A stretch of DNA of 64,000 nucleotides, taken from NCBI RefSeq assembly GCF_003024195.1, contig NZ_KZ679053.1, positions 62,001 to 126,000 on the forward strand. Direction: 5' to 3'. The position numbers and the translations under genes were made by a program. Of this stretch, positions 17,314-26,276 are shown in pieces. Below the pieces are notes generated by a model that was not told the origin of the DNA, did not search any database, and saw nothing but the letters and a program-made list of their open reading frames with translations. This DNA comes from Streptomyces dioscori (GTDB taxonomy: Bacteria; Actinomycetota; Actinomycetes; Streptomycetales; Streptomycetaceae). The stretch's first letter is position 1. Each line of letters starts with the position of its first letter.

Positions 17314-18318
17314 TCAGCGCCAGACGTTCTCCGCCACGCGGAGGAAATTCTCGCCGAGGATGCCCCGGATGGCTTCGGTCGGATAGGAGCGATCCGCCAG
17401 TGCCGTCGCGATCGCGGGCAGTCGCTCCGGCTCGACGAAGTCAATGCGATCCCACTTCGCATAACTCGATGGGAACAGATCGGGGTTCTGAGCCAGTTCA
17501 TCGTTGAGATCGTCGGCCTCGAAGCAGAAGTCGAGTCCAAGGCCCACGTGCTCCCAGCCGACCAGATCCACGGCGTGATCGATGTGGCGGACAAGCGCTT
17601 CGGTGCTGGTGTCGTTGGCACCCAGGAAGATGCCGACCCCGTTGATACCGATGACACCACCCGTTTCAGCGCATGCCTGGATCTGGTCGTCCCACACGTT
17701 GCGCTGATGGTCATGGACCGCGCGCGTCGCCGAATGGGAAAGCACGACGGGTGCCGTCGAGGCGGCGAAGACATCCATCGACGTGCGATAGGAACAATGG
17801 GTTGCGTCGACGACCATGCCCACTCGATTCATCTCGGCCACCACTTCTCTGCCGAACTCGGTCAGACCGCCGTCCGAGTCGTCGTGGCACCCCGAACCAG
17901 CTGCGTTCCGCTGGTTGTACGTGAGCAGCATGGTCCGGACACCGAGGTCGTAGTAGGTCTGTACGGTGTCGATAGTTCCACCCAACGGACGCGTGTCCTC
18001 AAGATCGAACGCAACCGCGAGGCGTCCGGTGGCCTTGGCCTGACGTACGTCGTCGGCCGAGTCGGCCATGACGTAGCGGTCAGGGTTCGTGAGCACATGA
18101 CGGCGGAAGGCGGAGAGCACCCTGATCGTGTCGGCGATGTCGTGAGGCGCGTAGCCCACGTTCACCGAGACGAATGAGGCGCCGGCTTCGGCGTAACGCC
18201 ACAACTCGTCGACGCGGGTGTCCGGGTCGAGCGGAAGGCAGCAATGCTGCTCCCACACCAGCGCCTGGGCGTATTCGGCCGCAAAGGCGTGCTGCGTCGT
18301 CGTGTGCTCCTGCTTCAT
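17314..18318 (-). CDS. Membrane dipeptidase family (peptidase M19) protein
   Basis: A 334-residue protein of the renal-dipeptidase family, which cleaves dipeptides, often with a D-residue at the C-terminal side, using two zinc ions. Visible metal-site pieces are Glu in FDLEDTRP, His in DATHCS, and SHSATRAV. The N-terminal HxD that normally gives two ligands reads EQHCCLPL, so histidine is kept but the aspartate position is Cys. The 334-residue length is normal and there is no signal peptide, so it acts in the cytosol. ATG 18318 has GGGAG before it. It precedes the amidohydrolase gene and is probably co-transcribed. Confidence 0.83.
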   Translation of the reverse strand: MKQEHTTTQHAFAAEYAQALVWEQHCCLPLDPDTRVDELWRYAEAGASFVSVNVGYAPHDIADTIRVLSAFRRHVLTNPDRYVMADSADDVRQAKATGRLAVAFDLEDTRPLGGTIDTVQTYYDLGVRTMLLTYNQRNAAGSGCHDDSDGGLTEFGREVVAEMNRVGMVVDATHCSYRTSMDVFAASTAPVVLSHSATRAVHDHQRNVWDDQIQACAETGGVIGINGVGIFLGANDTSTEALVRHIDHAVDLVGWEHVGLGLDFCFEADDLNDELAQNPDLFPSSYAKWDRIDFVEPERLPAIATALADRSYPTEAIRGILGENFLRVAENVWR

Positions 18319-18391
18319 GGATCTCCCAGAGCCGATAGGCGGGTCTCGGCCGAATGCTAGGACTACGCGGGACGACGGGCGAGCGTCAGTT

Positions 18392-18427
18392 GTCGTACGA
18401 CTGAGGACAGCCGATCGACAAGTGTCG
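18392..18427. promoter_or_regulatory. Dyads in the promoter of the dipeptidase operon
   Basis: GTCGTACGAC at 18392-18401 is a perfect ten-base palindrome, and CGACA-AG-TGTCG at 18416-18427 is a second dyad. Both contain TGTCG half-sites and lie 70-110 bases before the dipeptidase start. They are candidate binding sites, perhaps for one of the PucR proteins. Confidence 0.35.
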
Positions 18428-18518
18428 TGGTGGGTGAGGTGGCGCGAGGCTCCGCTGGTCGCACGGTGCACAGCTCTCTAGGAGGCGGCGAGTCCCGGGA
18501 CCGTGTGTCGCATGGTGG

Positions 18519-19700
18519 TCACCACGAGACAAGAAGACGATTGAGGCCGCGGGTCGCATGACCGGTTTTCCAGTCCAGGGCGTGTATCTCTTCTGCCAAG
18601 GAAACAGGCGGCAGACGGGTAAGCACCCCTCGAACCGCTTCGGTCAACTGGATCTTTGCGAGGTGCGACCCCAAACAGCGATGCACCCCGTGCCCGAAGG
18701 TGAGATGAATGGGCCGAAATAACTTTTGCATGTCGACCTCGGGAAGGCCGTAGTTTGCGCCCAAGACGTCCACGACCACTGCTTCTCCCGGCCCGATGGT
18801 CAATCCGGCCATTTCAACGGATTCTGTCGCCATGCGTGCGAAAGTTGTGGTGACTGCGGGATTGGTGCGCAATGTGTCTTCGACGAATTCCGGAATCAAG
18901 GACGGCGTGTTCCGCAGCGCGTCAGCCTTCTCAGGTCGACTCAGTAGATCAAGGATGGTCAGCGAAATCTGGTCCACTGTCGTTTCGTAGCCTGCCATGA
19001 GGATGGCGAGACAGAGTGTCACCATGGCCCGGTTGGTCAGTTTTCCGTATCTGTCGCACGCCTCAATCAGCACGCTGATCAGATCTGCACCGCGTTTCTT
19101 TTCTTTCCTCTTGCGGGCAATCAGGCTCATCATGTAGCGGATCAGACTCAAGCTGCGGTCTTCGCCGTCAACCGGCGTGCCGTCCAGGTCGAACAAGACC
19201 GCGACATGCCCTGCGAAGTAGTTTCTGTCCTCCACTGGTATTCCCATGACATGACATATGACGTGTATGGGGAGCGGTGCGGCCAGTCCGGATACGAGGT
19301 CGCCCTGCGGGCCTCGACTCGCCACGTCGTCCAACAGCTCTGTGACGAGGGTTTCGACGAAAGGCTTCAGTTCCGCTACCCGTGACTGTGTGAACGTCCC
19401 GGCGACGAGTCTGCGAAGTTTCGCATGTTCCTGGCCGTCCATGCTGATGATGGATTCCGGGGAGGGGTCGGTGATGCCCATTTTGGCACCCTCCGGACCA
19501 GCCGCCAGGGATCTGCTGAAACGCTTGTCGGAGAGGATCTGGCGCGCGAGATGATAATCGCTGACGACCCACATGCCCGCGCCACTGGGGGCCTTTGCCC
19601 ACTGCATCTTGACACCGTCGGGCAAGGGTGGCGGATCCAAGAAGTCTGGTAGCGGTCCCCAGGAAGGGCAGAAGCCACTGCGTTCGGTACTCTTGTCCAC
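18519..19700 (-). CDS. Cytochrome P450
   Basis: A 393-residue soluble bacterial P450. The heme loop FGHGVHRCLGSH places the iron-binding thiolate at Cys342; the I-helix shows AGYETT and the K-helix ExxR reads EDTLR. These are the features of an active monooxygenase that takes electrons from a ferredoxin and reductase; no partner gene is adjacent. The substrate is unknown. GTG 19700 with AAGGGG five bases upstream gives the start. A GAACGTTC operator beside a TTGACT box lies about 185 bases upstream on the same strand, linking the gene to the stress regulon further right. Confidence 0.92.
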   Translation of the reverse strand: MDKSTERSGFCPSWGPLPDFLDPPPLPDGVKMQWAKAPSGAGMWVVSDYHLARQILSDKRFSRSLAAGPEGAKMGITDPSPESIISMDGQEHAKLRRLVAGTFTQSRVAELKPFVETLVTELLDDVASRGPQGDLVSGLAAPLPIHVICHVMGIPVEDRNYFAGHVAVLFDLDGTPVDGEDRSLSLIRYMMSLIARKRKEKKRGADLISVLIEACDRYGKLTNRAMVTLCLAILMAGYETTVDQISLTILDLLSRPEKADALRNTPSLIPEFVEDTLRTNPAVTTTFARMATESVEMAGLTIGPGEAVVVDVLGANYGLPEVDMQKLFRPIHLTFGHGVHRCLGSHLAKIQLTEAVRGVLTRLPPVSLAEEIHALDWKTGHATRGLNRLLVSW

Positions 19701-19877
19701 CGTGCCCCTTGGTGCTTTTCTACGTCCAGACCGGACATAAGGCTTGCAGAGCGCCTTGGGGTTTGTCCCGGCTCGTCAGGCAGCATGAATTCTCGTCGCG
19801 CCACGACTAAATTCGGGCTTCTCCTGTGCATAAATCATTCACTGCGCATGGTTACCCTAAGCCGCTGACTCCACCGA

Positions 19878-19896
19878 GTCAAGACCGAACGTTCTG
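19878..19896 (-). promoter_or_regulatory. GAACGTTC operator with -35 box upstream of the P450 gene
   Basis: On the minus strand this reads CAGAACGTTCGGTCTTGAC, matching the composite operator/-35 element at 29069 almost base for base. It points toward the P450 gene. The rest of 19701-20204 shows no gene or other clear signal. Confidence 0.55.
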
Positions 19897-20204
19897 CCCC
19901 GACGGAGCGCTGGCGGACGGTGCCGAGACGTGCCGCTTCGGTGAACCGTGGCGCGCTCTCGCCGGCCCTGGCAGGAGCGGATGATCATGAGGCTGCCGGC
20001 TTGCTGACTGTCAGCCGCCTCGATGCCACTGCACTGCGGCATCACACATGCGTGACATGCAGGGCCTCCGGCGGGGCGCTCACTGACAAGGGCATCGAAC
20101 CGGCGGCCCAGCTGCGCTGCTGTGTTGGGGCGCTCGCCGCTGACTCGCCGTTCCGGGGTCCGAGTGCCGGCCTCAGTTGTCCAGAAGGGCGGGGCGCCCG
20201 CTCC

Positions 20205-21485
20205 TCAGCGGACCTTTCGCACCCGGGTGACGCTGAAGGCGCCGAGGAGTCCGAACACGGCTCCTCCCAAGAACAGGCCGGGGTAGCCGAACGCGCCGAT
20301 GACGCCCGGGGCCGCGATGGGGATGAGCGACTGGGCGAGGTTGGCGACGCCGAGGTCCTTGCCCGCGGTCTCCTCGTTCGGCAGGACGTCCGCGAGCAGA
20401 GCGAGTTCGACGGCGAAGAAGGCGCCGGTTCCCGCGCCCAGGATGAGCTGGCCGAGCAGCAGCATGGGTATGGACGTGGACAGTGCGATGAGGGTGAGGC
20501 CGGCGGTCGCTATCAGGGATGCAGTGATGACGAACGGTTTGCGTCGGCCAATCTTGTCGGAGAGCCAGCCGAGTACCGGAGTGACGAGGAGCAGGCCGAC
20601 CGCATTGGCGAGCACGGCTTGGAAGACCTTGGTCGGTGCTTCGGCGTCACTCACGTCGAAGTTCGCTATCAGGAAGTACGTCAGGTAGCCGGTGGCGGTG
20701 AACTGCGTGGTGTTGAGGAAGAACCGGGTCAGCCAAGCCCAACCGAGGTCGGGATACCGGCGAGGGTTGAACACGAAGGAGCCGAACAACGCCTTCATGT
20801 CGAACTGCTCGGCCGGCCGTTCGGTCCGGGTGCGGTCCTTGATCGGGGCGATCGCGCCGAGCATGAGTACGAGGCCGAACAGGCTCGGAACGAGAACCTG
20901 CAGGGTCCCGATCGGGAAGAGCTGCACCAAGAACGTCGCGCCGACCCCGCCTACGTTCTGGGCGAGGCTGATGAAGGATGCGACACGACCGCGGCGGTGA
21001 GGTTCCACCTGGTCGGGCAGCATCGCTATCAGGGCGGCGAGTGCGAAGTTGAGGCCGACTTGTGCGACGCTCCATCCGATCAGGACGAACAAGACGTTCG
21101 GTGCGTACGCGATGACGGCGACGCCGACGTAGCCGATGAGGGCTCCGGCGAGGATCCACGGCTTCCGCATCCCGTGACGGCTCATGGTCCGGTCGGACAG
21201 TCGCCCGGCGAGCGGGTTGGTGACGAAGGAGAAGAAGGCGCCCACACCCAGGACGAGCCCGAGGTTCGCTGCCGAGTCGGCGCGGTCCAGCTCGCGCAGC
21301 CGCAGAGCGATGGTGACCGCCAGAGGCGGGACCAGGGCGATCGACCAGCCGAGCAGTGCGAGAGGTATCGCGGCGGCGGCGTACTTGGACGGCGGCCTTA
21401 CGGCGTGCTGCGGGGGAGTGGGGGCCAGTACCGAGGGTCCTGGACCGGCGCCGGTGGTGACAGGGGTGCTGCTTGATTCGTCCAC
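20205..21485 (-). CDS. MFS transporter, probable sugar or glycoside carrier
   Basis: A 426-residue protein with about 12 hydrophobic segments and MFS loop motifs (GRLSDRT in the 2-3 loop, GWLSDKIGRRKP in the 8-9 loop). Overall it resembles the glycoside/SLC45-like branch of MFS. GTG 21485 has GAGG upstream; the frame continues to a TTG at 21527 without a good ribosome site. It shares a matching operator with the alpha-mannosidase gene, which suggests it carries mannosides or oligosaccharides, or their products. Confidence 0.85.
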   Translation of the reverse strand: MDESSSTPVTTGAGPGPSVLAPTPPQHAVRPPSKYAAAAIPLALLGWSIALVPPLAVTIALRLRELDRADSAANLGLVLGVGAFFSFVTNPLAGRLSDRTMSRHGMRKPWILAGALIGYVGVAVIAYAPNVLFVLIGWSVAQVGLNFALAALIAMLPDQVEPHRRGRVASFISLAQNVGGVGATFLVQLFPIGTLQVLVPSLFGLVLMLGAIAPIKDRTRTERPAEQFDMKALFGSFVFNPRRYPDLGWAWLTRFFLNTTQFTATGYLTYFLIANFDVSDAEAPTKVFQAVLANAVGLLLVTPVLGWLSDKIGRRKPFVITASLIATAGLTLIALSTSIPMLLLGQLILGAGTGAFFAVELALLADVLPNEETAGKDLGVANLAQSLIPIAAPGVIGAFGYPGLFLGGAVFGLLGAFSVTRVRKVR

Positions 21486-21552
21486 ATCAAGGTCCTCTGG
21501 ATGAGGTAGACGCGGCAGGTGCGTCAACGTGGGCGAACCGTAACACCGAATT

Positions 21553-21577
21553 GTTCCAGGTGGAACTTTTTCTTTGG
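21553..21577. promoter_or_regulatory. TetR operator upstream of the MFS gene
   Basis: GTTCCA-GG-TGGAAC at 21553-21566 is a perfect dyad, continued by CTTTTTCTTT. The same dyad and flank recur at 22324-22351, before the alpha-mannosidase gene. The TetR protein encoded between them is the obvious ligand. Confidence 0.65.
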
Positions 21578-21638
21578 AGGGCGTGCCGAACAGCCCTCCA
21601 GTCCGGTGAAGTGCTCGCGGGGCCAGGTTCGACGCCGG

Positions 21639-22280
21639 TCAGGTCTGTCGGGAACCTTCGGCGGTCTGCGTTTCCAGCAGGCGCTCCAGCAGGGCCATGC
21701 CGGCGGACATGTCCGCCTCGGCGTCGAGCAACGCCTGCGTGGAAAGGCCGTCCATCGCCGCGACCAGCAGCGAGGCCGCCGTGTCGAGGGGGATGTCGCT
21801 GCGCAGGGTCCCACGGTCTCGGTGGAATTCCAGGATGAGCCTGGCTTCTGCCCGGATCGACCGATAGCGGTCGCGGAAGAACTCACGCGAGCTGCCGTAC
21901 CCCGGCTCCAGTGCGCGTGCCACCATGCTGTGCCGCAATGCCATGAGGCCCGGCGTCTTGAGTACGTAGTTGGCGGCGAGCGCGGCGAACCCCGGCTCCA
22001 GGCCGCTGTCGTGAGCCGCCGCCAGTGCTTGCCGGTCCTTCTCCCGCAGTACCTCCAGGAAGAGGTCCTCGCGGGTCTCGAAATAGCGCCGCAGTGCGGC
22101 ATGGCTCACGCCGATGGCTTCACCGATCGCGCGCAGCGACGTGCCCTCGAAACCGAGATCGGCGAACACCTCGACCGTGCGGTCGAGGATCTGCTGGCGA
22201 CGGAGGATCCCCTTCGGGTAGCGCCCGCGAGACCCGGTGCCCGACAGCGGAGACACCTTCCCCCCGTCTTCCTTGGTCAT
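21639..22280 (-). CDS. TetR family repressor of the alpha-mannosidase/MFS unit
   Basis: A 213-residue TetR protein. The helix-turn-helix is near residues 40-65 (LRAIGEAIGVSHAALRRYF), followed by a helical ligand-binding domain of normal length. ATG 22280 is preferred; a TTG frame extension to 22319 lacks a ribosome site. The gene lies between the MFS and alpha-mannosidase genes, and two near-identical dyads flank it, so it most likely represses both neighbours, and itself, until a sugar-derived ligand binds. Confidence 0.88.
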   Translation of the reverse strand: MTKEDGGKVSPLSGTGSRGRYPKGILRRQQILDRTVEVFADLGFEGTSLRAIGEAIGVSHAALRRYFETREDLFLEVLREKDRQALAAAHDSGLEPGFAALAANYVLKTPGLMALRHSMVARALEPGYGSSREFFRDRYRSIRAEARLILEFHRDRGTLRSDIPLDTAASLLVAAMDGLSTQALLDAEADMSAGMALLERLLETQTAEGSRQT

Positions 22281-22323
22281 CTGAGCAGCCCTTCCGTCGC
22301 TCGGTGTGCAGCGATGCAAACAC

Positions 22324-22351
22324 TAGCGAAAGAAAAAGTTCCATGTGGAGC
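22324..22351. promoter_or_regulatory. TetR operator between the regulator and the alpha-mannosidase gene
   Basis: GTTCCA-TG-TGGAGC at 22338-22351 is a dyad with one mismatch, preceded by AAAGAAAAA. It shares 15 consecutive bases (AAAGAAAAAGTTCCA) with the site upstream of the MFS gene read on the other strand. It lies in the divergent promoter region of the TetR and alpha-mannosidase genes. Confidence 0.65.
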
Positions 22352-22373
22352 TTTCTGGTGTTAGCGTGCGGAC

Positions 22374-25300
22374 ATGTTTGACGACGACACTCAGGCGCAG
22401 CTCCGCATCGGCAATGTGGTCAGCTCCCGGATAGCCCCGAACCTCTTCCGGCGGACCGCGCCTCTGACGGTGACGGCGTGGGAGGTCCCCGACGAACCCG
22501 TTCCCTTCGCGGAAGTCGTCGACCAGCCCTTCGAACCGTTCTCCGTCGGGCAACGATGGAGCAGACCGTGGGGCACCACGTGGTTCCACGTGACGGGGGA
22601 GATGCCTGAGGGTTGGGGCCGGGAGGGCACGACCGTCCAGTTGCTCGTGGATCTGGGATTCAGCGGCCTGCTGCCGGCATTCCAGGCCGAAGGCCTGGTG
22701 TACCGACCCGACGGCTCGATCGTGAAGGGCATCGAGCCCTTCAACCATGTGATCGACATCGATCCGGAGCGGACCACGGAGATCGACTTCTACATCGAAG
22801 CCGCATCCAACCCCAACCTTCTTGAGCACTTCTTCGTCACCACTCTTGCCTCGGCGGCCGGAGGCGCGCCGCTGCCCTCGGGCTTCGCCGCACCCACCAG
22901 GTCTCACACCGTGCACCTGGGGGACAAGGCCACGGCCGGCACCGAACCGATCTACACACTGCGCAAACTCGCCCTGGTGGAACGCGATCTCGCCGTGGAC
23001 TCGCTGCTCCAAGATGTCTCCGCGCTCATGGGACTCATGGGTCAGCTCGATCCCGCCTCCCCGCGTCGCGCGGCGATCCGCCACGCGCTGGAGCGGATGT
23101 GTGACGTCCTCGATCCCGACGACGTCACCGGCACTACCACAGCGGCCGCGGGCGAGCTGAGTGAGGTCCTCACCTCTCCCGCCCACTCAAGTGCCCACTC
23201 GATCGTGGCGGTGGGGCACGCGCACCTGGACTCCGCCTGGCTCTGGCCCACCCGGGAGACGGTCCGCAAGGCGGCACGCACCTTCTCGAACGTACTGACC
23301 CTGATGGACGCCGATCCCGACTTCGTCTTCGCCGCCACCAGCGCTCAACAGTTCGCCTGGGTCAAGCAGTTCTACCCGGAGCTGTTCGAGCGGGTCCGGA
23401 CCCGGGTCCACCAAGGACGGTTCATCCCGGTCGGCGGTATGTGGGTCGAGAGCGACACCAACATGCCCGGAGGTGAAGCCCTCGTAAGGCAGTTCCTGCT
23501 AGGACAGAACTTCTTCCTCCGCGAATTCGGTGTCCTGTCCCGGGAGGCGTGGCTGCCGGACTCGTTCGGTTTCACCGCGGCGTTGCCCCAGATCGCACGC
23601 GGCGCCGGCACGGACAGTTTCCTGACGCAGAAACTCTCCTGGAACGACACCAATCGGATGCCTCACCACACCTTCCTCTGGGAAGGACTCGACGGCACCC
23701 GGATCTTCACCCACTTCCCGCCGAACGACACCTACGGCTCCGACCTCGGAGCCGGTGACCTGGCGAAAGCGCAGAAGCAGTACGCCGAGCACGGCGCCTC
23801 GAACACGTCGCTGACACTCTTCGGCTGGTCCGACGGCGGAGGCGGCCCCACCCCGGCGATGCTGGCCGCCGCTCACCGCAACCGCAACCTCGAAGGCGCC
23901 CCCCGCGTCACACTCGGCTCACCCACGCGGTTCTTCGACGAGGCCAAGGAGGCGCTGGCCCAACCGGCCGTCTGGTACGGCGAGATGTACCTGGAGGCAC
24001 ACCGCGGCACCTACACGAGCCAGGCAAAGACGAAGCAGGGCAACCGGCGCAGCGAGCATCTCCTGCGCGAGGCCGAACTGTGGAGCGTGACCGCGGCGGT
24101 CGGCGGGCTGATCGACTACCCGTACGACGAGTTCGAGTCGATCTGGCAGACGGTTCTGCTGCAGCAGTTCCACGACATCCTGCCCGGATCGGCCATCGCC
24201 TGGGTGCATGACGAGGCCGAAGAGGTCTACCAGGAGGTGGCGGTCCGCCTGGAGGCTCTGATCGAAACGGCGCAGCGGGCCCTTGCCGGTCACGGCAGCG
24301 AGCGGGTTGTCTTCAACGCCGCCCCGGTGACGATCGGGAGCAGTCCGGCCCTGGGCGCCGTGACCGCTGACTCGGCCCCGCAGGATGCCGCGGCCATTCC
24401 CGCTCGAACCGACTCCGGGTACGTGTTGCGGAACGGCCATGTCACCACGCGCTTCGACCCGGACGGGCAGCTGATCTCGTACGTCGACCGGGGAACGGGC
24501 CGGGAACTGATCGCTCCGGGTCAGGCAGCGTCCGTCCTGCAGATCTTCCGTGACATCCCCAACATGTTCGAGGCCTGGGACATCGACCGCGCCTACCTGC
24601 GCTCGATGACCGAGTTGCGCATCCCGGACTCCGTCGAGATCGTCGACCGGACCCTCGTGGTGCACCACACCTACGGAAAGTCATCGTTCACCCAGCGCTA
24701 CTGGCTGGCGGAGGACGACAGCGAGCTGCAGATCGAGACCGTGGTCGACTGGCACGAACAGGAGAAGCTTCTCAAGCTCGCCTTCCCGCTGGACCTGCGC
24801 GCCGACGAAGCGGCGTCGGAGATCCAGTTCGGCCACGTCCGACGCCCTACCTTCGTCAACACCTCCTGGGACCACGCACGATTCGAGACGGTTGCGCACC
24901 GTTGGGTCCATGTGGCGGAGGGCGACTTCGGTGCCGTGGTCGCCAACACCTCCACCTACGGGCACGACATCACTCGCACCGTACGGGACGATGGCGGAAC
25001 CACCACGGTGGTGCGAGAGTCGCTGCTCCGAGCACCGAAGTACCCCGACCCGGAAGCCGATCAAGGCGTCCACGTCCTGCGCACCGTTCTCGGCGTCGTG
25101 GGCGGCGTCATCGACGCGGCATCCACCGGTTACCGTACGAATCTGCCGACCCGAATCCTGGACGACGCCCACCAGGGCGTCGAGCCTGTGGTCACCGTCT
25201 CCGCGGATTCCGTCTTCGTGGAAGCGATCAAACTGGCCGAAGACCGTTCCGGCGACGTCATCGTGCGACTCTACGAAGCGGCTGGATCACGCGCCGACGC

Positions 25301-25454
25301 GGTCATCCATCCCAACTTTCCCTTCGCCGCCGCCTCGTTGACCGACCTGCTCGAACGTGACCTCGACCAGCGGACATGGCATTCGCACGAGGCCATCGAA
25401 CTTGTTCTGCGGCCCTTCGAGATCGCGACGCTGCGCATCAGCCGAGCCCGGTAG
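22374..25454 (+). CDS. Glycoside hydrolase family 38 alpha-mannosidase
   Basis: A 1026-residue enzyme with the GH38 order: an N-terminal beta region, a catalytic barrel from about residue 270, a three-helix bundle, then beta domains to the end. Zinc-site residues are in GHAHLDSAWLW (His282 or His284, Asp286), and the likely nucleophile is Asp396 in WLPDSFGF. Length and lack of a signal peptide match the cytosolic MAN2C1-like group. It removes alpha-mannose from oligosaccharides, probably after import by the neighbouring MFS protein. ATG 22374 lies just after the operator shared with that gene. Confidence 0.92.
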   Translation: MFDDDTQAQLRIGNVVSSRIAPNLFRRTAPLTVTAWEVPDEPVPFAEVVDQPFEPFSVGQRWSRPWGTTWFHVTGEMPEGWGREGTTVQLLVDLGFSGLLPAFQAEGLVYRPDGSIVKGIEPFNHVIDIDPERTTEIDFYIEAASNPNLLEHFFVTTLASAAGGAPLPSGFAAPTRSHTVHLGDKATAGTEPIYTLRKLALVERDLAVDSLLQDVSALMGLMGQLDPASPRRAAIRHALERMCDVLDPDDVTGTTTAAAGELSEVLTSPAHSSAHSIVAVGHAHLDSAWLWPTRETVRKAARTFSNVLTLMDADPDFVFAATSAQQFAWVKQFYPELFERVRTRVHQGRFIPVGGMWVESDTNMPGGEALVRQFLLGQNFFLREFGVLSREAWLPDSFGFTAALPQIARGAGTDSFLTQKLSWNDTNRMPHHTFLWEGLDGTRIFTHFPPNDTYGSDLGAGDLAKAQKQYAEHGASNTSLTLFGWSDGGGGPTPAMLAAAHRNRNLEGAPRVTLGSPTRFFDEAKEALAQPAVWYGEMYLEAHRGTYTSQAKTKQGNRRSEHLLREAELWSVTAAVGGLIDYPYDEFESIWQTVLLQQFHDILPGSAIAWVHDEAEEVYQEVAVRLEALIETAQRALAGHGSERVVFNAAPVTIGSSPALGAVTADSAPQDAAAIPARTDSGYVLRNGHVTTRFDPDGQLISYVDRGTGRELIAPGQAASVLQIFRDIPNMFEAWDIDRAYLRSMTELRIPDSVEIVDRTLVVHHTYGKSSFTQRYWLAEDDSELQIETVVDWHEQEKLLKLAFPLDLRADEAASEIQFGHVRRPTFVNTSWDHARFETVAHRWVHVAEGDFGAVVANTSTYGHDITRTVRDDGGTTTVVRESLLRAPKYPDPEADQGVHVLRTVLGVVGGVIDAASTGYRTNLPTRILDDAHQGVEPVVTVSADSVFVEAIKLAEDRSGDVIVRLYEAAGSRADAVIHPNFPFAAASLTDLLERDLDQRTWHSHEAIELVLRPFEIATLRISRAR

Positions 25455-25691
25455 AGGCACGATGGGCCGCCCGCTTTCCGATCAGGGACCTGTCGCTGCT
25501 GGGCACACCATGTTGTCGATGCGTCATGGGGATCTTCGGATCTTCTTGACGGAGACTCAGGTCGATTCGACCGGGGGATGCCCGTCCAACGCAGTCGATG
25601 CCGACCGATGAATCCGCGAGCGGCGATGGTCCGATCAGCCGCCGCTGACACCGTCCATATGTGGCCGTCTGGGCAGGTCGTCGTGAGCCCG

Positions 25692-26095
25692 TTCCTAAAG
25701 GTGGCGCTTCAGGAACGTCACGCCGTACGTCTGCTCACTCAGTTGTGAGGAGCTCGTCGGCCGTGCCGTGGTAGTTGTACACGCGCGCGGTCGGCGGGCC
25801 CTCGAAGCCGATCGGACTGAAGTCGCGAGCGAAGCGATGAAACGAGCCTCGTGACAGATCCCGGGCAGGCTTCGGACCATTCCAACCTCACGCTGTGCGG
25901 CCCGGATACGACGGCGCCGTCGACGCCTCCGTGGGCGACTGCGTCCGTGTGCCCCCGCGCTGACGCGTGTTCAGGTATCGGATGGCGTGAGCCAGCGGGT
26001 ACGCGTTCCTCAGCGCGGCGAGCCCGAACGGGATCCAGCTGGAGAAGACCTGACCGCCTGTGGTTTTCAAGGCCTCGTCGAGGTCGGCGGGGCAG
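25692..26095 (-). pseudogene. Frameshifted remnant of a secreted lipase-like alpha/beta hydrolase
   Basis: Reading leftward, protein-like pieces appear in different frames: QVFSSWIPFGLAALRNAYPL and IRYLN first, then VDGAVVSG in another frame, then FEGPPTARVYNYHGTADELL in a third, the last resembling the acid-loop region (HG.AD) of alpha/beta hydrolases. Together they resemble the C-terminal half of an actinobacterial secretory lipase with at least two frameshifts and no catalytic serine region left. The assignment is by eye. The rest of 25455-26276 shows no gene apart from the terminator at 26118. Confidence 0.38.
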
Positions 26096-26117
26096 CCGCG
26101 TTCCGCTGAGTCCGAAT

Positions 26118-26146
26118 GCCGGGATTCACCGTCAGTGAATCCCGGC
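26118..26146. terminator. Terminator hairpin after the first stress-regulon TetR gene
   Basis: A perfect 12-base stem, GCCGGGATTCAC at 26118-26129 and its complement at 26135-26146, with a five-base loop. It lies about 130 bases beyond the stop of the leftward TetR gene. There is no strong T-run, as is usual in these genomes. Confidence 0.6.
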
Positions 26147-26276
26147 GTCGCTTCAAGGATCTATCGCAGTCGGATGATCGGCTGGCTCCGGACGCAACCC
26201 CGGTGGGGGAGAGGCTCTAGCGAGGAAAGGCGCTGCCAGGAGTTGGCGGCCGAACCGCCTGTCCGGTCGTCGGTGT

